The position numbers and the translations under genes were made by a program. Of a stretch of DNA of 50,544 nucleotides, positions 35,822 to 44,806 are shown in pieces. The stretch spans positions 1 to 50,544 of the forward strand of contig JAQBNZ010000240.1 in the NCBI GenBank assembly GCA_028288285.1. Direction: 5' to 3'. A model generated the notes under the pieces. It was given only the letters and a program-made list of their open reading frames with translations, made no database searches and was not told the DNA's origin. Each line of letters begins with the position of its first letter. Positions within the stretch are counted from its first letter, which is position 1. This stretch comes from Mucilaginibacter sp. (GTDB taxonomy: Bacteria; Bacteroidota; Bacteroidia; Sphingobacteriales; Sphingobacteriaceae).

Positions 35822-36037
35822 CTACCTGTAATAGGTATGCTGCCGTTTTATGTAATTGCGAATATCAAGCACTATACCTGCAAAAAAGTAAAATATAAGT
35901 GGAAAGCCTACAGCCAGAAAAGATGTGTAGATAAAGAAAAGACGAATTTTGGAGATAGAAATATTAAAACGCTCGCCAAGGTAAGTGCATACCCCAAAGG
36001 AGTAGCGCTCAAAAAATGTAAATATCCGTTGTAACAT
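35822..36037 (-). CDS. PspC-domain membrane protein
   Basis: A 71-residue protein with one PspC domain: IFTFFERYSFGVCTYLGERF followed by a hydrophobic segment (FFIYTSFLAVGFPLIFYFFAGIVL) and a short basic tail. PspC proteins sense or react to envelope stress, or act as antitoxin-like membrane factors; the minimal form is common in Bacteroidota. Its ATG lies one base after the DUF2851 stop codon, so the two are cotranscribed. Confidence 0.82.
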   Translation of the reverse strand: MLQRIFTFFERYSFGVCTYLGERFNISISKIRLFFIYTSFLAVGFPLIFYFFAGIVLDIRNYIKRQHTYYR

Positions 36038-36038
36038 A

Positions 36039-37325
36039 TCAGGCTGGTTTTAATATTTTAATTCCAACGCCACATTGCAGGCATTTCTTATAGTCGCAAT
36101 AATTATTTTTCAATTCAAGTAGTGCTTGCGATTCAAAGGCTGTATTAATTTCCAGTCCTAAGTTAGCAAAATCTGTCATAATACTATTCTGCTCACCCGG
36201 TATATTTTCCAACAATTTTAAACTGCGACTGATAAAATATTGCTGTTGCAAGTGTTTGCCATAGCTAAACAGAAACAAGGCTACTGTGTTCAGTAATATA
36301 GTATCAACCGATGCTACTCCCAAATGTTTGCCAACTGGCTTTGATTCCTTATCAAACCGGTAGTGTGTTTCCCAATAATTGTTTATTTGAATATTGTTAA
36401 AAAGATCGCGCAGGGCCTTCACTTCCTTTGTTTCCAATACTTTACTAAACAGATGATTAGATTGCACTACCAGTGCAGCAAACTGCGCCAGCCTTATGGT
36501 AGGGAAGTTTTGCGGCCGCATTCTTAAGAATTTCCATAAATGGCTCTCTATCGGCGTAAGGTTGAATTTCTTTTTCAGAAACTCATATTCCTTTTTTAGG
36601 CTACGCGGATATTCATCTGTAAAATCTTCATCTAAAAAACCTGCCTGTCCAAATATTAAGGCCTCAATTTGCATTAGATTATTCTTATGTTTCGCAAGAA
36701 TGTTTTGCGGCAATGATTTTGCCATCAGCTCAAATGGCAGGGCATTGGTTTTGAATCCAAAGTTAGCCGCCAAAAACTGGTAAAAGGTTTCCTCCCAGTC
36801 GCCACGATTTAGGTTTAGGGTTGCTATTACCGTTTCAGATTTTTTCTCTAACCGTTCAACCAAAATACGGGTAAGCCAATTTTGCATGGTTAAACCGTCT
36901 ACAGTTGCGATACTTGCTTCGCATGGAATAATGGTTTTTGCACCAAAAATCAAATTATGATACCTGTTATACAAGTCGGGCGAGATACGGTCTTTCAATT
37001 CCAGCGTTGGCACACGCCGGCCATCTGTTCTAAACAATGGTTCATCATCGCGGTAAACCACATGCAGTATCACATTATCATAGGCATTGTCGGCAGTATG
37101 GCCATGACGCTGCCAGTCTGACGAGGAAAGGTGCAGCTCTGCATTACCGGCCCAGGTAGTTTCGCCTATTCGTATACGTGCATTCTGAAAATCAGGCCCG
37201 GCATGGGTGTTATGCAATCCGGTAGAGTAAATCTCCAATTCCTCACCCTGAGTTGTTTGCAGGTTTATACGGTCAAACAAGCGAAATTTCCATACGTAAT
37301 GCAAAAAATCCTCAGTGAAAAGCAT
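36039..37325 (-). CDS. DUF2851 family protein
   Basis: The 428-residue cytoplasmic protein shows DUF2851 landmarks: TEDFLHYVWKFRLFDR near the N-terminus, THAGPDFQNARIRIG, WAGNAELHLSSSDWQRHGH and NVILHVVYRDD. The ATG was chosen over a preceding TTG. The family is nearly confined to Bacteroidota and has no known function; the conserved acidic-histidine cluster in its N-terminal half is nuclease-like, but I would not assign activity. A CxxC near the end (YCDYKKCLQCGVG) could bind metal. Confidence 0.9.
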   Translation of the reverse strand: MLFTEDFLHYVWKFRLFDRINLQTTQGEELEIYSTGLHNTHAGPDFQNARIRIGETTWAGNAELHLSSSDWQRHGHTADNAYDNVILHVVYRDDEPLFRTDGRRVPTLELKDRISPDLYNRYHNLIFGAKTIIPCEASIATVDGLTMQNWLTRILVERLEKKSETVIATLNLNRGDWEETFYQFLAANFGFKTNALPFELMAKSLPQNILAKHKNNLMQIEALIFGQAGFLDEDFTDEYPRSLKKEYEFLKKKFNLTPIESHLWKFLRMRPQNFPTIRLAQFAALVVQSNHLFSKVLETKEVKALRDLFNNIQINNYWETHYRFDKESKPVGKHLGVASVDTILLNTVALFLFSYGKHLQQQYFISRSLKLLENIPGEQNSIMTDFANLGLEINTAFESQALLELKNNYCDYKKCLQCGVGIKILKPA

Positions 37326-37398
37326 CAAGCAAGTTAACTAAGAAAGGGAGGAAAACAAATGTATTTTTTATCTTGCGAATAAAACCTTACCTCTTTGT

Positions 37399-38703
37399 AT
37401 GGACACAACCACCTCTGTATTGCCTCAAACCACTCAAAGCCGTATACGGTCAATTATTGGGGGCTCATTGGGGAACCTTGTAGAGTGGTATGATTGGTAT
37501 GTTTATTCGGCATTTTCACTGTACTTTGCCGGAGCATTTTTCCCCAAGGGAAACCAGAACGCGCAGTTATTAAATACGGCAGGTATATTTGCTATTGGCT
37601 TTTTAATGCGCCCTATAGGTGGCTGGTTAATGGGCACCTTTGCCGATAAACACGGCCGCAAAACTGCGCTAACTTTCTCGGTATTACTCATGAGCGCCGG
37701 ATCATTAATCATAGCCTTAACACCCAATTTTGAGCATATTGGCATTGCCGCCCCTATCCTATTAGTACTTGCCCGCATTATACAAGGCCTAAGCGTTGGC
37801 GGCGAGTATGGCACCAGCGCCACCTATTTGAGTGAAATGGCCACCAAAAAGCACCGGGGTTTTTATTCAAGCTTTCAGTATGTAACACTCATAATGGGAC
37901 AGCTGCTGGCATTAGCAGTACTTATATTGTTACAGCGGGTTTTCCTGACCGAGGAACAATTACACTCCTGGGGATGGCGCATACCATTTGCAATTGGTGC
38001 TATGCTGGCTATTATTGTAATGTATTTAAGGCGCAGTCTGCAAGAGTCTGTAACACTTAATAAAAAGGAGGATGCAAATAAGAATGCGCGTGGTTCGCTC
38101 AAGGCATTGGCACAACATCCGCGTGCGGTGCTTACGGTTATTGGCCTAACTATAGGCGGCACTGTAGCATTTTACACCTTTACTACCTACATGCAAAAAT
38201 TTTTGGTGAACACTAACGGTTTCAGCAAAAACACCGCGACTTTAATATCAACCCTTACCCTTATTGTTTTTATGCTGATACAGCCGCTTTATGGCTTACT
38301 GTCTGACAGGATTGGCCGCAAACCGCTGTTAAAAGCATTTGGGGTATTGGGGACCATCACCACTATACCTATACTCACCTTTTTAAGTCATACCAACAAC
38401 TTTTGGGTTGCGTTTGGGTTGATAATGCTGGCTCTGCTAATTGTGAGTAATTACACCGCGATAAATGCTGTAGTAAAGGCTGAACTATTCCCTGCGCATA
38501 TCCGTGCTTTGGGTGTTGGTTTTCCGTATGCTATCGCGGTATCAGTATTTGGCGGTTCGGCCGAGTATATTGCATTACTCTTTAAGCAAAAGGGCCACGA
38601 GGAATGGTTTTACTGGTATGTTACAGGTTGTATTGCTATATCGCTCATTGTTTATGTTACAATGAGCGATACGCAGAAACATTCTAAGATAGATGAGGAG
38701 TAA
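37399..38703 (+). CDS. MFS transporter of the metabolite:H+ symporter (MHS) family
   Basis: The 434-residue protein has twelve hydrophobic segments and MHS-family motifs: RSIIGGSLGNLVEWYDWYVYS in helix 1, RPIGGWLMGTFADKHGRK (the motif-A loop after helix 2), GLSVGGEYGTSATYLSEMA and LSDRIGRKPLL in the repeat half. Relatives are KgtP (alpha-ketoglutarate), ShiA (shikimate) and ProP. The sequence resembles alpha-ketoglutarate permeases, so transport of a dicarboxylate or similar organic acid is the best guess. It stands alone, flanked by a divergent gene and a repeat. Confidence 0.9.
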   Translation: MDTTTSVLPQTTQSRIRSIIGGSLGNLVEWYDWYVYSAFSLYFAGAFFPKGNQNAQLLNTAGIFAIGFLMRPIGGWLMGTFADKHGRKTALTFSVLLMSAGSLIIALTPNFEHIGIAAPILLVLARIIQGLSVGGEYGTSATYLSEMATKKHRGFYSSFQYVTLIMGQLLALAVLILLQRVFLTEEQLHSWGWRIPFAIGAMLAIIVMYLRRSLQESVTLNKKEDANKNARGSLKALAQHPRAVLTVIGLTIGGTVAFYTFTTYMQKFLVNTNGFSKNTATLISTLTLIVFMLIQPLYGLLSDRIGRKPLLKAFGVLGTITTIPILTFLSHTNNFWVAFGLIMLALLIVSNYTAINAVVKAELFPAHIRALGVGFPYAIAVSVFGGSAEYIALLFKQKGHEEWFYWYVTGCIAISLIVYVTMSDTQKHSKIDEE

Positions 38704-38776
38704 TTCCGAACCGGGATTAAGCGGATTATAGGATTTTAAAAAGCGTGGGGTTAAATGTCAGATCGGGCGTAGCTTG

Positions 38777-38817
38777 GCAATCTTCTACATGCTTGTCGCC
38801 AACTTTTCTATTGGCGA
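38777..38817. repeat. Short intergenic repeat sharing a core with 19499-19516
   Basis: GCAATCTTCTACATGCTT (38777-38794) is identical to 19499-19516, and TCGCCAA-N8-TTGGCGA makes a 7-bp stem beside it. It lies in the 207-bp gap between convergent genes; the rest of that gap holds nothing recognisable. Confidence 0.55.
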
Positions 38818-38910
38818 TTATTAATGATTTTGATTTCTCTTAATGGAATTAATGAGCTCCCTACGGTCGGTTGTCTTCGTACCAATGCCGGGGTAGTAAA
38901 GATATAGCTT

Positions 38911-39600
38911 CTACTTCGATACCAATCCCGAAATTACATTAATGCTCAAAGCCACTATAGTTGTATTAAATGCAAACGAAATTAGCCCATGCGCCCAGGC
39001 AAGGCGGCGAATTTGTTTAGAAGAAATCTCAACATCAGATACCTGAAACGTCATTCCAATTACAAAAGAAAAATATATAAAGTCCAGATAGTCAGGGTCT
39101 TTTTCGCCGCCGGGGAATTCAAGGCCGCCAATGGGTGTTTTACCATTATCGGTTGTTGTATAAAACAGGTGGGCATAGCGCATGGCAAACACTGTGTGTA
39201 CCATCCACCAGGAAACAAAAACCGCAGCTGTAGCTAAAAAGATATATCCCGTAACTGTCTGTTCCGATTCCCCCTTTGATGATTTCAGCAAAAGGTAAAT
39301 GGCAATCAAACTTACCATTGATGCCCCCAGTACGAAAAAAAAGATAAGAAACCTACTGGAATCTTCCAAACGGGCTATTTTGCGAATCTCTTTTGGATTC
39401 GCCCACAATATGGTTATCCAATCAAGAATGATAATGCTTAATGCAATGGCTATCCAGGTAATAAGAGTAACAGCAGGAACCGATGATATATGTCTTACAA
39501 AAAAGAACGTAACCGCACCTATCAACAACGATACGTATATCCTGTAATGTGCATCTAAACTAAGTATAAGATACTTTTTTGGCTTGGCTACTTGAGGCAT
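38911..39600 (-). CDS. DUF1345 family membrane protein
   Basis: The 229-residue protein has five to six hydrophobic segments and DUF1345 landmarks: HYRIYVSLLIGAVTFF, WITILWANPKEIRKIARLED, FVSWWMVHTVFAMRYAHLFY and DYLDFIYFSFVIGMTFQVSD. Function of this family is unknown. It is probably monocistronic. The convergent MFS gene lies 207 bases away, on the far side of a repeat-bearing gap. Confidence 0.85.
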   Translation of the reverse strand: MPQVAKPKKYLILSLDAHYRIYVSLLIGAVTFFFVRHISSVPAVTLITWIAIALSIIILDWITILWANPKEIRKIARLEDSSRFLIFFFVLGASMVSLIAIYLLLKSSKGESEQTVTGYIFLATAAVFVSWWMVHTVFAMRYAHLFYTTTDNGKTPIGGLEFPGGEKDPDYLDFIYFSFVIGMTFQVSDVEISSKQIRRLAWAHGLISFAFNTTIVALSINVISGLVSK

Positions 39601-39688
39601 TTAGTTAATAGTTGATGATTCATATTAATATCTGTATTCAACTTCAGCTACCTGAACCATACACTATGATCCATATATTTGTGAAGCA

Positions 39689-39889
39689 CTAATCCTCTTC
39701 AACAATTTGGGCAACACGGCCTACCTGGCCATCTTCCAAACGTACCTTAATTCCGCGGGAATGGAAAGAAGAACTTGTAAGCAGGTCTTTTACAATGCCG
39801 CGTGTGAGCTTACCGCTTCGCTGATCTTTTTTGAGGATGATATCAACCTCTAAACCCGGATATATATCTGCCCTGTTTTGTCCGTTCAT
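39689..39889 (-). CDS. YwbE family protein
   Basis: A 66-residue protein (from the second ATG) with sequence MNGQNRADIYPGLEVDIILK and GIKVRLEDGQVGRVAQI, the YwbE signature, predicted to be a small KOW/SH3-like beta fold. Function is unknown. An ATG four codons upstream is also possible. It begins within 30 bases of the argH stop codon on the same strand and is probably cotranscribed with argH. Confidence 0.82.
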   Translation of the reverse strand: MNGQNRADIYPGLEVDIILKKDQRSGKLTRGIVKDLLTSSSFHSRGIKVRLEDGQVGRVAQIVEED

Positions 39890-39914
39890 ATTTGTGATCA
39901 TATCTATTTATCAG

Positions 39915-41249
39915 CTATTTTACCAGCCAGCTTATCGCGTCCTCTACCTTTTTAAAATCGAAGCTTTCCAGTATTTTATCCATTGCCTCGCTTATCTGCT
40001 CATTTTGCAAATTGCCTATGCTGCCTTCATGAGTGTGGTTGATGTTCTTATCCGGATTGAAATTACCTTGCTCAATTGCCAGCCCAACCTGCTTATAAGC
40101 ATCACGGAAAGGGGTACCATTCAGTACAGATTTGTTGACCTCTTCTACACTAAACAGGTAAGCATATTTCGGGTCATCTAAAATAGTTTTATTTACAGTG
40201 ATATTTTGCAGCATAAAGGTTGCCATTTGCAGGCAGTCAGTTAAGTCGACAAAGGCGGGGAACAGTAATTCTTTAAGCAATTGCAGCTCGCGGTGATAGC
40301 CCGATGGTAGGTTGGTGGTCATCATAGCTACATCATTTGGCAGTGCCTGCAGGCGGTTACATTTGCCGCGCATAATTTCCCAAACGTCAGGGTTCTTTTT
40401 ATGCGGCATAATGCTGCTGCCAGTAGTCAGATTTTCCGGATAGCTTACAAAAGCAAAATTCTGGCTAAGGTATAAGCACTGATCCATAGCCATTTTAGCC
40501 AATGTAGCTGCAACAGATGATAACGCCTGTGCAATAATCCTTTCAGTTTTACCCCTGCCCATTTGCGCGTAAACCACATTATGATTCAGGCTTTCAAAAC
40601 CAAGCAATTGGGTAGTCATAGTTCGGTTGAGCGGAAATGACGATCCATACCCCGCTGCCGAACCTAATGGGTTTTTATTGGTGATCTTCCAGGCGGCTAA
40701 AACCATTTCAAGGTCATCAACCAAACCTTCGGCGTAAGCGCCAAACCACAGGCCAAATGATGATGGCATGGCTACCTGTAAATGGGTATAACCGGGTAAT
40801 AAAACATCTTTATGTTGTTCGCTCAGTTGTATTAACTGGCGAAATAACTTATTGGTTTCTTGAACAACCTGCTGCAGCTGGTGCCTGAAAAATAATTTCA
40901 GATCTACCAAAACCTGATCATTACGTGAGCGGCCGCTATGGATCTTTTTACCGGCATCGCCAATACGCTGGGTAAGCAGCATTTCTACTTGTGAGTGCAC
41001 GTCCTCAACACCATCTTCTATTATAAAATTATCCTGTTCAATATCGGCATATATGGCTTTAAGCTCGCGTTGCACCAATACCAGATCATCAGCATCCATC
41101 AAACCTATAGATTGCAGCATGGTGGTATGGGCAAGTGAACCCAGTACATCAAAAGCGGCCATTTGCCTGTCCAGCTCGCGATCCCGGCCAACGGTAAAGT
41201 TTTCAACCAGCTTATTAACGTTTGTGGTTTTTTGCCATAATTTGCTCAT
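39915..41249 (-). CDS. argH: Argininosuccinate lyase
   Basis: The 444-residue enzyme splits argininosuccinate into arginine and fumarate, the last step of arginine synthesis. It shows HSGRSRNDQ (104-112), GYTHLQVAMP (153-162) with the general-acid region, and the fumarase/aspartase signature GSSIMPHKKNPD (277-288) containing the catalytic serine. Length is slightly shorter than the E. coli protein but has all motifs. The M20 hydrolase gene that likely acts earlier in arginine synthesis lies upstream on the same strand, separated by a 117-bp palindromic element. Confidence 0.96.
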   Translation of the reverse strand: MSKLWQKTTNVNKLVENFTVGRDRELDRQMAAFDVLGSLAHTTMLQSIGLMDADDLVLVQRELKAIYADIEQDNFIIEDGVEDVHSQVEMLLTQRIGDAGKKIHSGRSRNDQVLVDLKLFFRHQLQQVVQETNKLFRQLIQLSEQHKDVLLPGYTHLQVAMPSSFGLWFGAYAEGLVDDLEMVLAAWKITNKNPLGSAAGYGSSFPLNRTMTTQLLGFESLNHNVVYAQMGRGKTERIIAQALSSVAATLAKMAMDQCLYLSQNFAFVSYPENLTTGSSIMPHKKNPDVWEIMRGKCNRLQALPNDVAMMTTNLPSGYHRELQLLKELLFPAFVDLTDCLQMATFMLQNITVNKTILDDPKYAYLFSVEEVNKSVLNGTPFRDAYKQVGLAIEQGNFNPDKNINHTHEGSIGNLQNEQISEAMDKILESFDFKKVEDAISWLVK

Positions 41250-41332
41250 GGTGCAAATATAAAATTAAATGGTGTTAGTAAATGGTATGTTTTAATGGAT
41301 ATGAGGTGGTTGATTGGTTGAATTAAAATATG

Positions 41333-41471
41333 TGCAGTCGCTTGGCTCCAGCCGAGTGACAACTATTATAAGGCCTCTGGCCGCAACAATAGACACTACG
41401 GCGAGACGCCGTGTAATAACGGTCACTCGGCTGGAGCCGAGCGACTGCATAGTAATCTTCAGAACACCTGT
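41333..41471. repeat. 117-bp palindromic element plus 18-bp tail (copy 1)
   Basis: The arms 41333-41360 and 41422-41449 are inverted repeats of 28 bp with one mismatch (left arm starts TGCAGTCGCTTGGC, right arm ends GAGCGACTGCA). Between them are short hairpins, including ACGGCGAGACGCCGT. Four bases later lies AATCTTCAGAACACCTGT (41454-41471), a near copy of the terminal inverted repeat found at 48101 and 48255. A second copy of the main palindrome is at 47985-48100. Confidence 0.85.
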
Positions 41472-41517
41472 TGACTGGAGCCAAATAACTGAAAAATCGT
41501 AAATCTAAAATCTAAAA

Positions 41518-42582
41518 TCAAACAATCTTACTCAGCATTTGGATATAAAGCTCAATCCCCTCACCTATTTCATCTACATATATAAATTCATCGGCCATGT
41601 GAGAACGTGCTGAATCGCCGGGGCCAACTTTAATAGACGGAATATCAAGTAAGGATTGATCTGATGTTGTTGGTGAGCCATAAGTAGTGCGGCCAAGGGA
41701 TACACCTGCCTGTACAAACGGATGGTTTTTATCTATTGATGATGGTTTTAGGCGGATACTGCGTGGCTTTACTTCGCAGCTTACATGCTGGCGTATTATC
41801 TCCAGCACTTCTTCATTACGGTAGGCATCGGTTACCCTTACATCAACCGTAAAAGTACAGGTTGCTGGCACTACATTATGCTGCGAGCCTGCGTTAATGA
41901 TGGTTACTGACATTTTTATCGGACCAAATACCTCCGACTCTTTAGGGAACTTAAAGTTACGGAACCATTCAATATCTGCCAGTGCTTTGTAAATGGCGTT
42001 ATCGCCTTCTTCGCGGGCGGCATGTCCGGCTCTGCCATGTGCAACACAATCCAGCACCATTAATCCACGTTCGGCAATGGCAAGGTCCATTTGAGTGGGC
42101 TCACCCACTATACCAAAATCAAGTTTGCCCAGGTCGGGAATAATCAGCTCAAGGCCATTTACGCCTGAAATTTCTTCCTCGGCGGTAGTGGCCAGGCAAA
42201 AGTTATATTTTAAGTCCTCCTTGTCATAAAAATAAAGAAATACTGCAATAAGTGATACCAGGCAGCCGCCCGCGTCATTGCTACCCAACCCGTATAGTTT
42301 GCCATCCTCAATTTTGGCATCATATGGGTCTCGGGTGTAACCGGAGTTGGGCTTAACAGTATCATGATGAGAGTTAAGCAGTATAGTAGGTTTTGCAGCA
42401 TCAAAAAACTTGTTCCATGCCCAAATATTATTGAGCTTACGGTGTGTTGTAACACCATGCTGCTGCAAAGTCTGGTCTATCAAATCGGCTGTACGGTCTT
42501 CTTCCTTACTGAAAGATGGTATAGAAATTAATTGTTGTAAAAGCTGTAAAGCCAGTTGCGACAATGCTGTTATATCTGCCAT
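41518..42582 (-). CDS. M20-family deacylase, probable acetylornithine/acetylcitrulline deacetylase (ArgE type)
   Basis: The 354-residue zinc peptidase-fold enzyme has the M20 metal site: His72/Asp74 in NSHHDTVKP, bridging Asp103 in SNDAGGCL, catalytic Glu135 and ligand Glu136 in TAEEEISG, and a final histidine in RSHMADEFI. The small domain is present (about 175-280). Bacteroidota complete arginine synthesis through N-acyl-citrulline, whose acyl group is removed by ArgE-like enzymes of this size before argininosuccinate is formed. Neighbouring argH supports that role. Other members act on N-succinyl or dipeptide substrates, so the acyl group is uncertain. Confidence 0.85.
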   Translation of the reverse strand: MADITALSQLALQLLQQLISIPSFSKEEDRTADLIDQTLQQHGVTTHRKLNNIWAWNKFFDAAKPTILLNSHHDTVKPNSGYTRDPYDAKIEDGKLYGLGSNDAGGCLVSLIAVFLYFYDKEDLKYNFCLATTAEEEISGVNGLELIIPDLGKLDFGIVGEPTQMDLAIAERGLMVLDCVAHGRAGHAAREEGDNAIYKALADIEWFRNFKFPKESEVFGPIKMSVTIINAGSQHNVVPATCTFTVDVRVTDAYRNEEVLEIIRQHVSCEVKPRSIRLKPSSIDKNHPFVQAGVSLGRTTYGSPTTSDQSLLDIPSIKVGPGDSARSHMADEFIYVDEIGEGIELYIQMLSKIV

Positions 42583-42689
42583 AGGTTACGGGGATCTATC
42601 CCGATGGTAAAGCGGTAAAAGTAAGGTTTTTTATGAAAGGTAGCAATTGAGTGATAAACTGACTCTGAATTAATTTCAGGACGAGACAT

Positions 42690-42724
42690 TAACACCAAAA
42701 AATAAGCCGGGCTAAACCCGGCTT
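42690..42724 (-). terminator. Intrinsic terminator after the SSB-like gene
   Basis: AAGCCGGG and CCCGGCTT form a perfect 8-bp stem around a 5-base loop, followed on the minus strand by ATTTTTTGG. It lies about 80 bases past the SSB-like stop codon and separates that block from the M20 gene. Confidence 0.82.
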
Positions 42725-42803
42725 TGGTAATTGTTTTTTCTTTAAGTCTCGGCAAATTCTGTTCAAATTTACCGAATAATTCATTTAATTTTTAATTAAA
42801 TAT

Positions 42804-43154
42804 TTAGACAGCTGACGGTACCGGGCTCACTACGTCTATTTTATTCGCCACTATTTCTAAATTATACCTTTTTATGTGTTTGTCATCTACAAATGAGGTG
42901 GTTTGAATTTTACCTTCAATGTAAAGTGTTTGTCCAAGCCCAAGGTACAATGTATCTTGCATAATGAGTTTTTCAGGAATTTTTATGTTATGATATTCTT
43001 TATGCTCAACGCTATCATGGCCCTTTTTAATTACTTCGTTAGTTACAAGAGTAAAGCATAAAAAATTTTGCTTACTGGCAGCTGTATCCAGTTGCGGTTC
43101 CTGATATATCTGCCCTAATAGTATAATTTTGTTTATTCCAGTGTTACTTAGCAT
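42804..43154 (-). CDS. Single-stranded DNA-binding-like protein (OB fold)
   Basis: A 116-residue protein resembling the OB-fold core of SSB: INKIILLGQIYQEPQL at the N-terminus, FLCFTLVTNEV, YHNIKIPEKL and LYIEGKIQTTSF, DDKHIKRYNLEIVANKI. It is shorter than housekeeping SSB and lacks the acidic C-terminal DDDIPF-type tail that recruits partner proteins, so it is probably an accessory or alternative SSB. The ATG chosen avoids a TTG extension. It follows the CheY-like gene after about 100 bases on the same strand. Confidence 0.7.
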   Translation of the reverse strand: MLSNTGINKIILLGQIYQEPQLDTAASKQNFLCFTLVTNEVIKKGHDSVEHKEYHNIKIPEKLIMQDTLYLGLGQTLYIEGKIQTTSFVDDKHIKRYNLEIVANKIDVVSPVPSAV

Positions 43155-43258
43155 CTGTATAATGTTATGTGAGATAATAGTATGCTGCAATTTTGGATTA
43201 TAATTTTTAATTACTTTCCGTATAGATACCTGTTTAGTTATGTTATAAATACCCTTTT

Positions 43259-43633
43259 TTAAACTATTTTTGAATAAGTGAGTAATTCATTTACTTGTTG
43301 AACCAGTTCGGTAATTTCAAATGGTTTAGATATAAAACTATCGCACCCATAATCCCCCAATGAGTTAATTACTTTTGAATAAGCGGTAACTATAATTACT
43401 GGTATATTGCATGTTGCCTCATTTGTTTTTATCTGATGGCATATTTCGCCGCCATTTATACCATTTAAAATATAGTCGAGCAATATAATATCAGGGCGGT
43501 AATTAGCTATATCATTGAGTATATTATCAGCATTTTCAATTATTTTTACCTCATACCCCTCATCCTTAAAAATTTCGTACATAACATCAAGAATATCCTT
43601 GTCGTCATCCAAAATGAGCAAACGTTTTTTCAT
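43259..43633 (-). CDS. Stand-alone CheY-like response regulator receiver
   Basis: A 124-residue receiver domain without an output domain. The acid pocket is Asp9-Asp10, the phosphoacceptor is Asp53 (IILLDYILNG), with Thr83 (IVTAYS) and Lys103 (SKPFE) completing the active site. It is a phosphorylation relay protein that could pass or hold phosphate from a histidine kinase. No kinase is nearby. The gene follows a short unknown gene by 15 bases, which implies a common transcript. Confidence 0.92.
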   Translation of the reverse strand: MKKRLLILDDDKDILDVMYEIFKDEGYEVKIIENADNILNDIANYRPDIILLDYILNGINGGEICHQIKTNEATCNIPVIIVTAYSKVINSLGDYGCDSFISKPFEITELVQQVNELLTYSKIV

Positions 43634-43648
43634 AATATATTTTAGTCT

Positions 43649-43939
43649 TTAAACAATACTTAAGCTACCCCTATATTTTTCAAGATCATAATCATTTAAG
43701 TTCACTAATATCTCTGTGTCATCAATTCCATCAGCCATTTCCAGCGGCTCGTGCATTATGCTGAAATAGGTATCATATCCTTGTGGCAAAAAACGTGTTG
43801 CCGGCCTTGACCTTATAGGCGTTAGCGTGATACACACCGATGCATCATCCTTTTGAATAGATTCGGTACGTGATAAACAGTACCTGTAGCCCTGCCACAC
43901 AAGAAACCTAATAACTGAACGAGTAAGGATAGCTTTCAT
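43649..43939 (-). CDS. Hypothetical protein between two response regulators
   Basis: A 96-residue protein starting MKAILTRSVIRFLVWQGYRY. It has a basic N-terminal third and an acidic C-terminal third (LEMADGIDDTEILVNLNDYD). There is no signal peptide or membrane segment. I do not recognise the family. Position, 15 bases before the CheY-like gene, suggests a role in the same signalling pathway. The ATG was chosen because an earlier TTG adds seven residues with no support. Confidence 0.6.
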   Translation of the reverse strand: MKAILTRSVIRFLVWQGYRYCLSRTESIQKDDASVCITLTPIRSRPATRFLPQGYDTYFSIMHEPLEMADGIDDTEILVNLNDYDLEKYRGSLSIV

Positions 43940-44047
43940 CGGCAACGAATTAGAATACAAATTTTGTTAAAGAAATTCAATACATGCTAAGTATAACTAC
44001 CTGATTATATTGGAATAAATACGTATTTTAATTTCGGTAAATAGCAA

Positions 44048-44695
44048 TTAGCTAATAATATTGTTCAATATTGCATAGCGGATGAGAGCCGCTGTATTTC
44101 GTGTACCTGTTTTTTCAATAAGCATTTGACGATTGCCTTCAATGGTACGCTTACTGGTAAAAAGCTTATCGGCAATTTCCTGATTGGTATAACCCTCAGC
44201 TATCAGGCTTAATACCTCAACTTCCCGCTTGGTAATGTCAAGATCCTCAACTTCAAAATTACTATCAGGAGTGTGCATCAATTTATCAAGCAGCCTTAGT
44301 GAAAGCTCATTGCATATATACTTTTCGTTTGATGAACAAACATGCCTGATAGCATACACCAGTTCAACTGCGTTAACATTTTTTAAAATATACCCTGTAG
44401 CGCCTGCCTTAAATGCCTGCATAATATATTTTTCATGATCAAGCATTGATAACATGATCACTTTTATTTTAGGATAAGTTTGTGATATTTGCGCTACCAT
44501 TTCCATACCGTTCATTTCAGGCATGTTAATATCTGCAAGTATAATATCAGGGATCCTGCCATCCTTTAATATTTGCAGGACCATTTTACCATTGGTGGCC
44601 TCGGCAATAACCTGTATATCCTTTTCTTTATCTAAAAGGGAGCGGATACCATTACGTACCACGTTATGATCTTCGGCCAATATAATTTTAATCAT
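44048..44695 (-). CDS. NarL/FixJ-family response regulator
   Basis: A 215-residue transcription factor. The receiver domain (1-120) has Glu8-Asp9, phosphoacceptor Asp55 (ILADINMPEMNG), a conserved MLSML segment near 80-85 and Lys105 (YILKN). The LuxR-type helix-turn-helix is at about 155-205 (LDITKREVEVLSLIAEGYTN, SKRTIEGNRQMLIEK). The ATG chosen places the receiver at residue 2; an upstream TTG would add eight residues. Two 14-base tandem repeats lie 40-66 bases upstream of the start and may be its own binding site. No kinase gene is adjacent. Confidence 0.92.
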   Translation of the reverse strand: MIKIILAEDHNVVRNGIRSLLDKEKDIQVIAEATNGKMVLQILKDGRIPDIILADINMPEMNGMEMVAQISQTYPKIKVIMLSMLDHEKYIMQAFKAGATGYILKNVNAVELVYAIRHVCSSNEKYICNELSLRLLDKLMHTPDSNFEVEDLDITKREVEVLSLIAEGYTNQEIADKLFTSKRTIEGNRQMLIEKTGTRNTAALIRYAILNNIIS

Positions 44696-44734
44696 TTTAC
44701 AATAAACGAAATGAGACAAGCAAAAAAAAGGAAC

Positions 44735-44761
44735 GGAACGGTCTATATGGAACGGTCTATA
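44735..44761 (-). promoter_or_regulatory. Tandem 14-bp repeat upstream of the NarL-type gene
   Basis: GGAACGGTCTATA occurs twice (44735-44747 and 44749-44761), 14 bases apart, with a partial third copy GAACGG at 44731-44736. The position upstream of a LuxR-type regulator gene suggests a binding site, possibly for autoregulation. No comparison with other promoters was possible. Confidence 0.4.
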
Positions 44762-44806
44762 AGGCGGGGGTATAAAGTAAATATAATAAAAATTTTGTAT
44801 AAAAAA

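Noticed and set aside
37387..37398. TACCTCTTTG as a -7 promoter of the MFS gene
   Set aside because: The spacing inside the motif is wrong (four bases instead of two between TA and TTTG), and it overlaps the start codon region.
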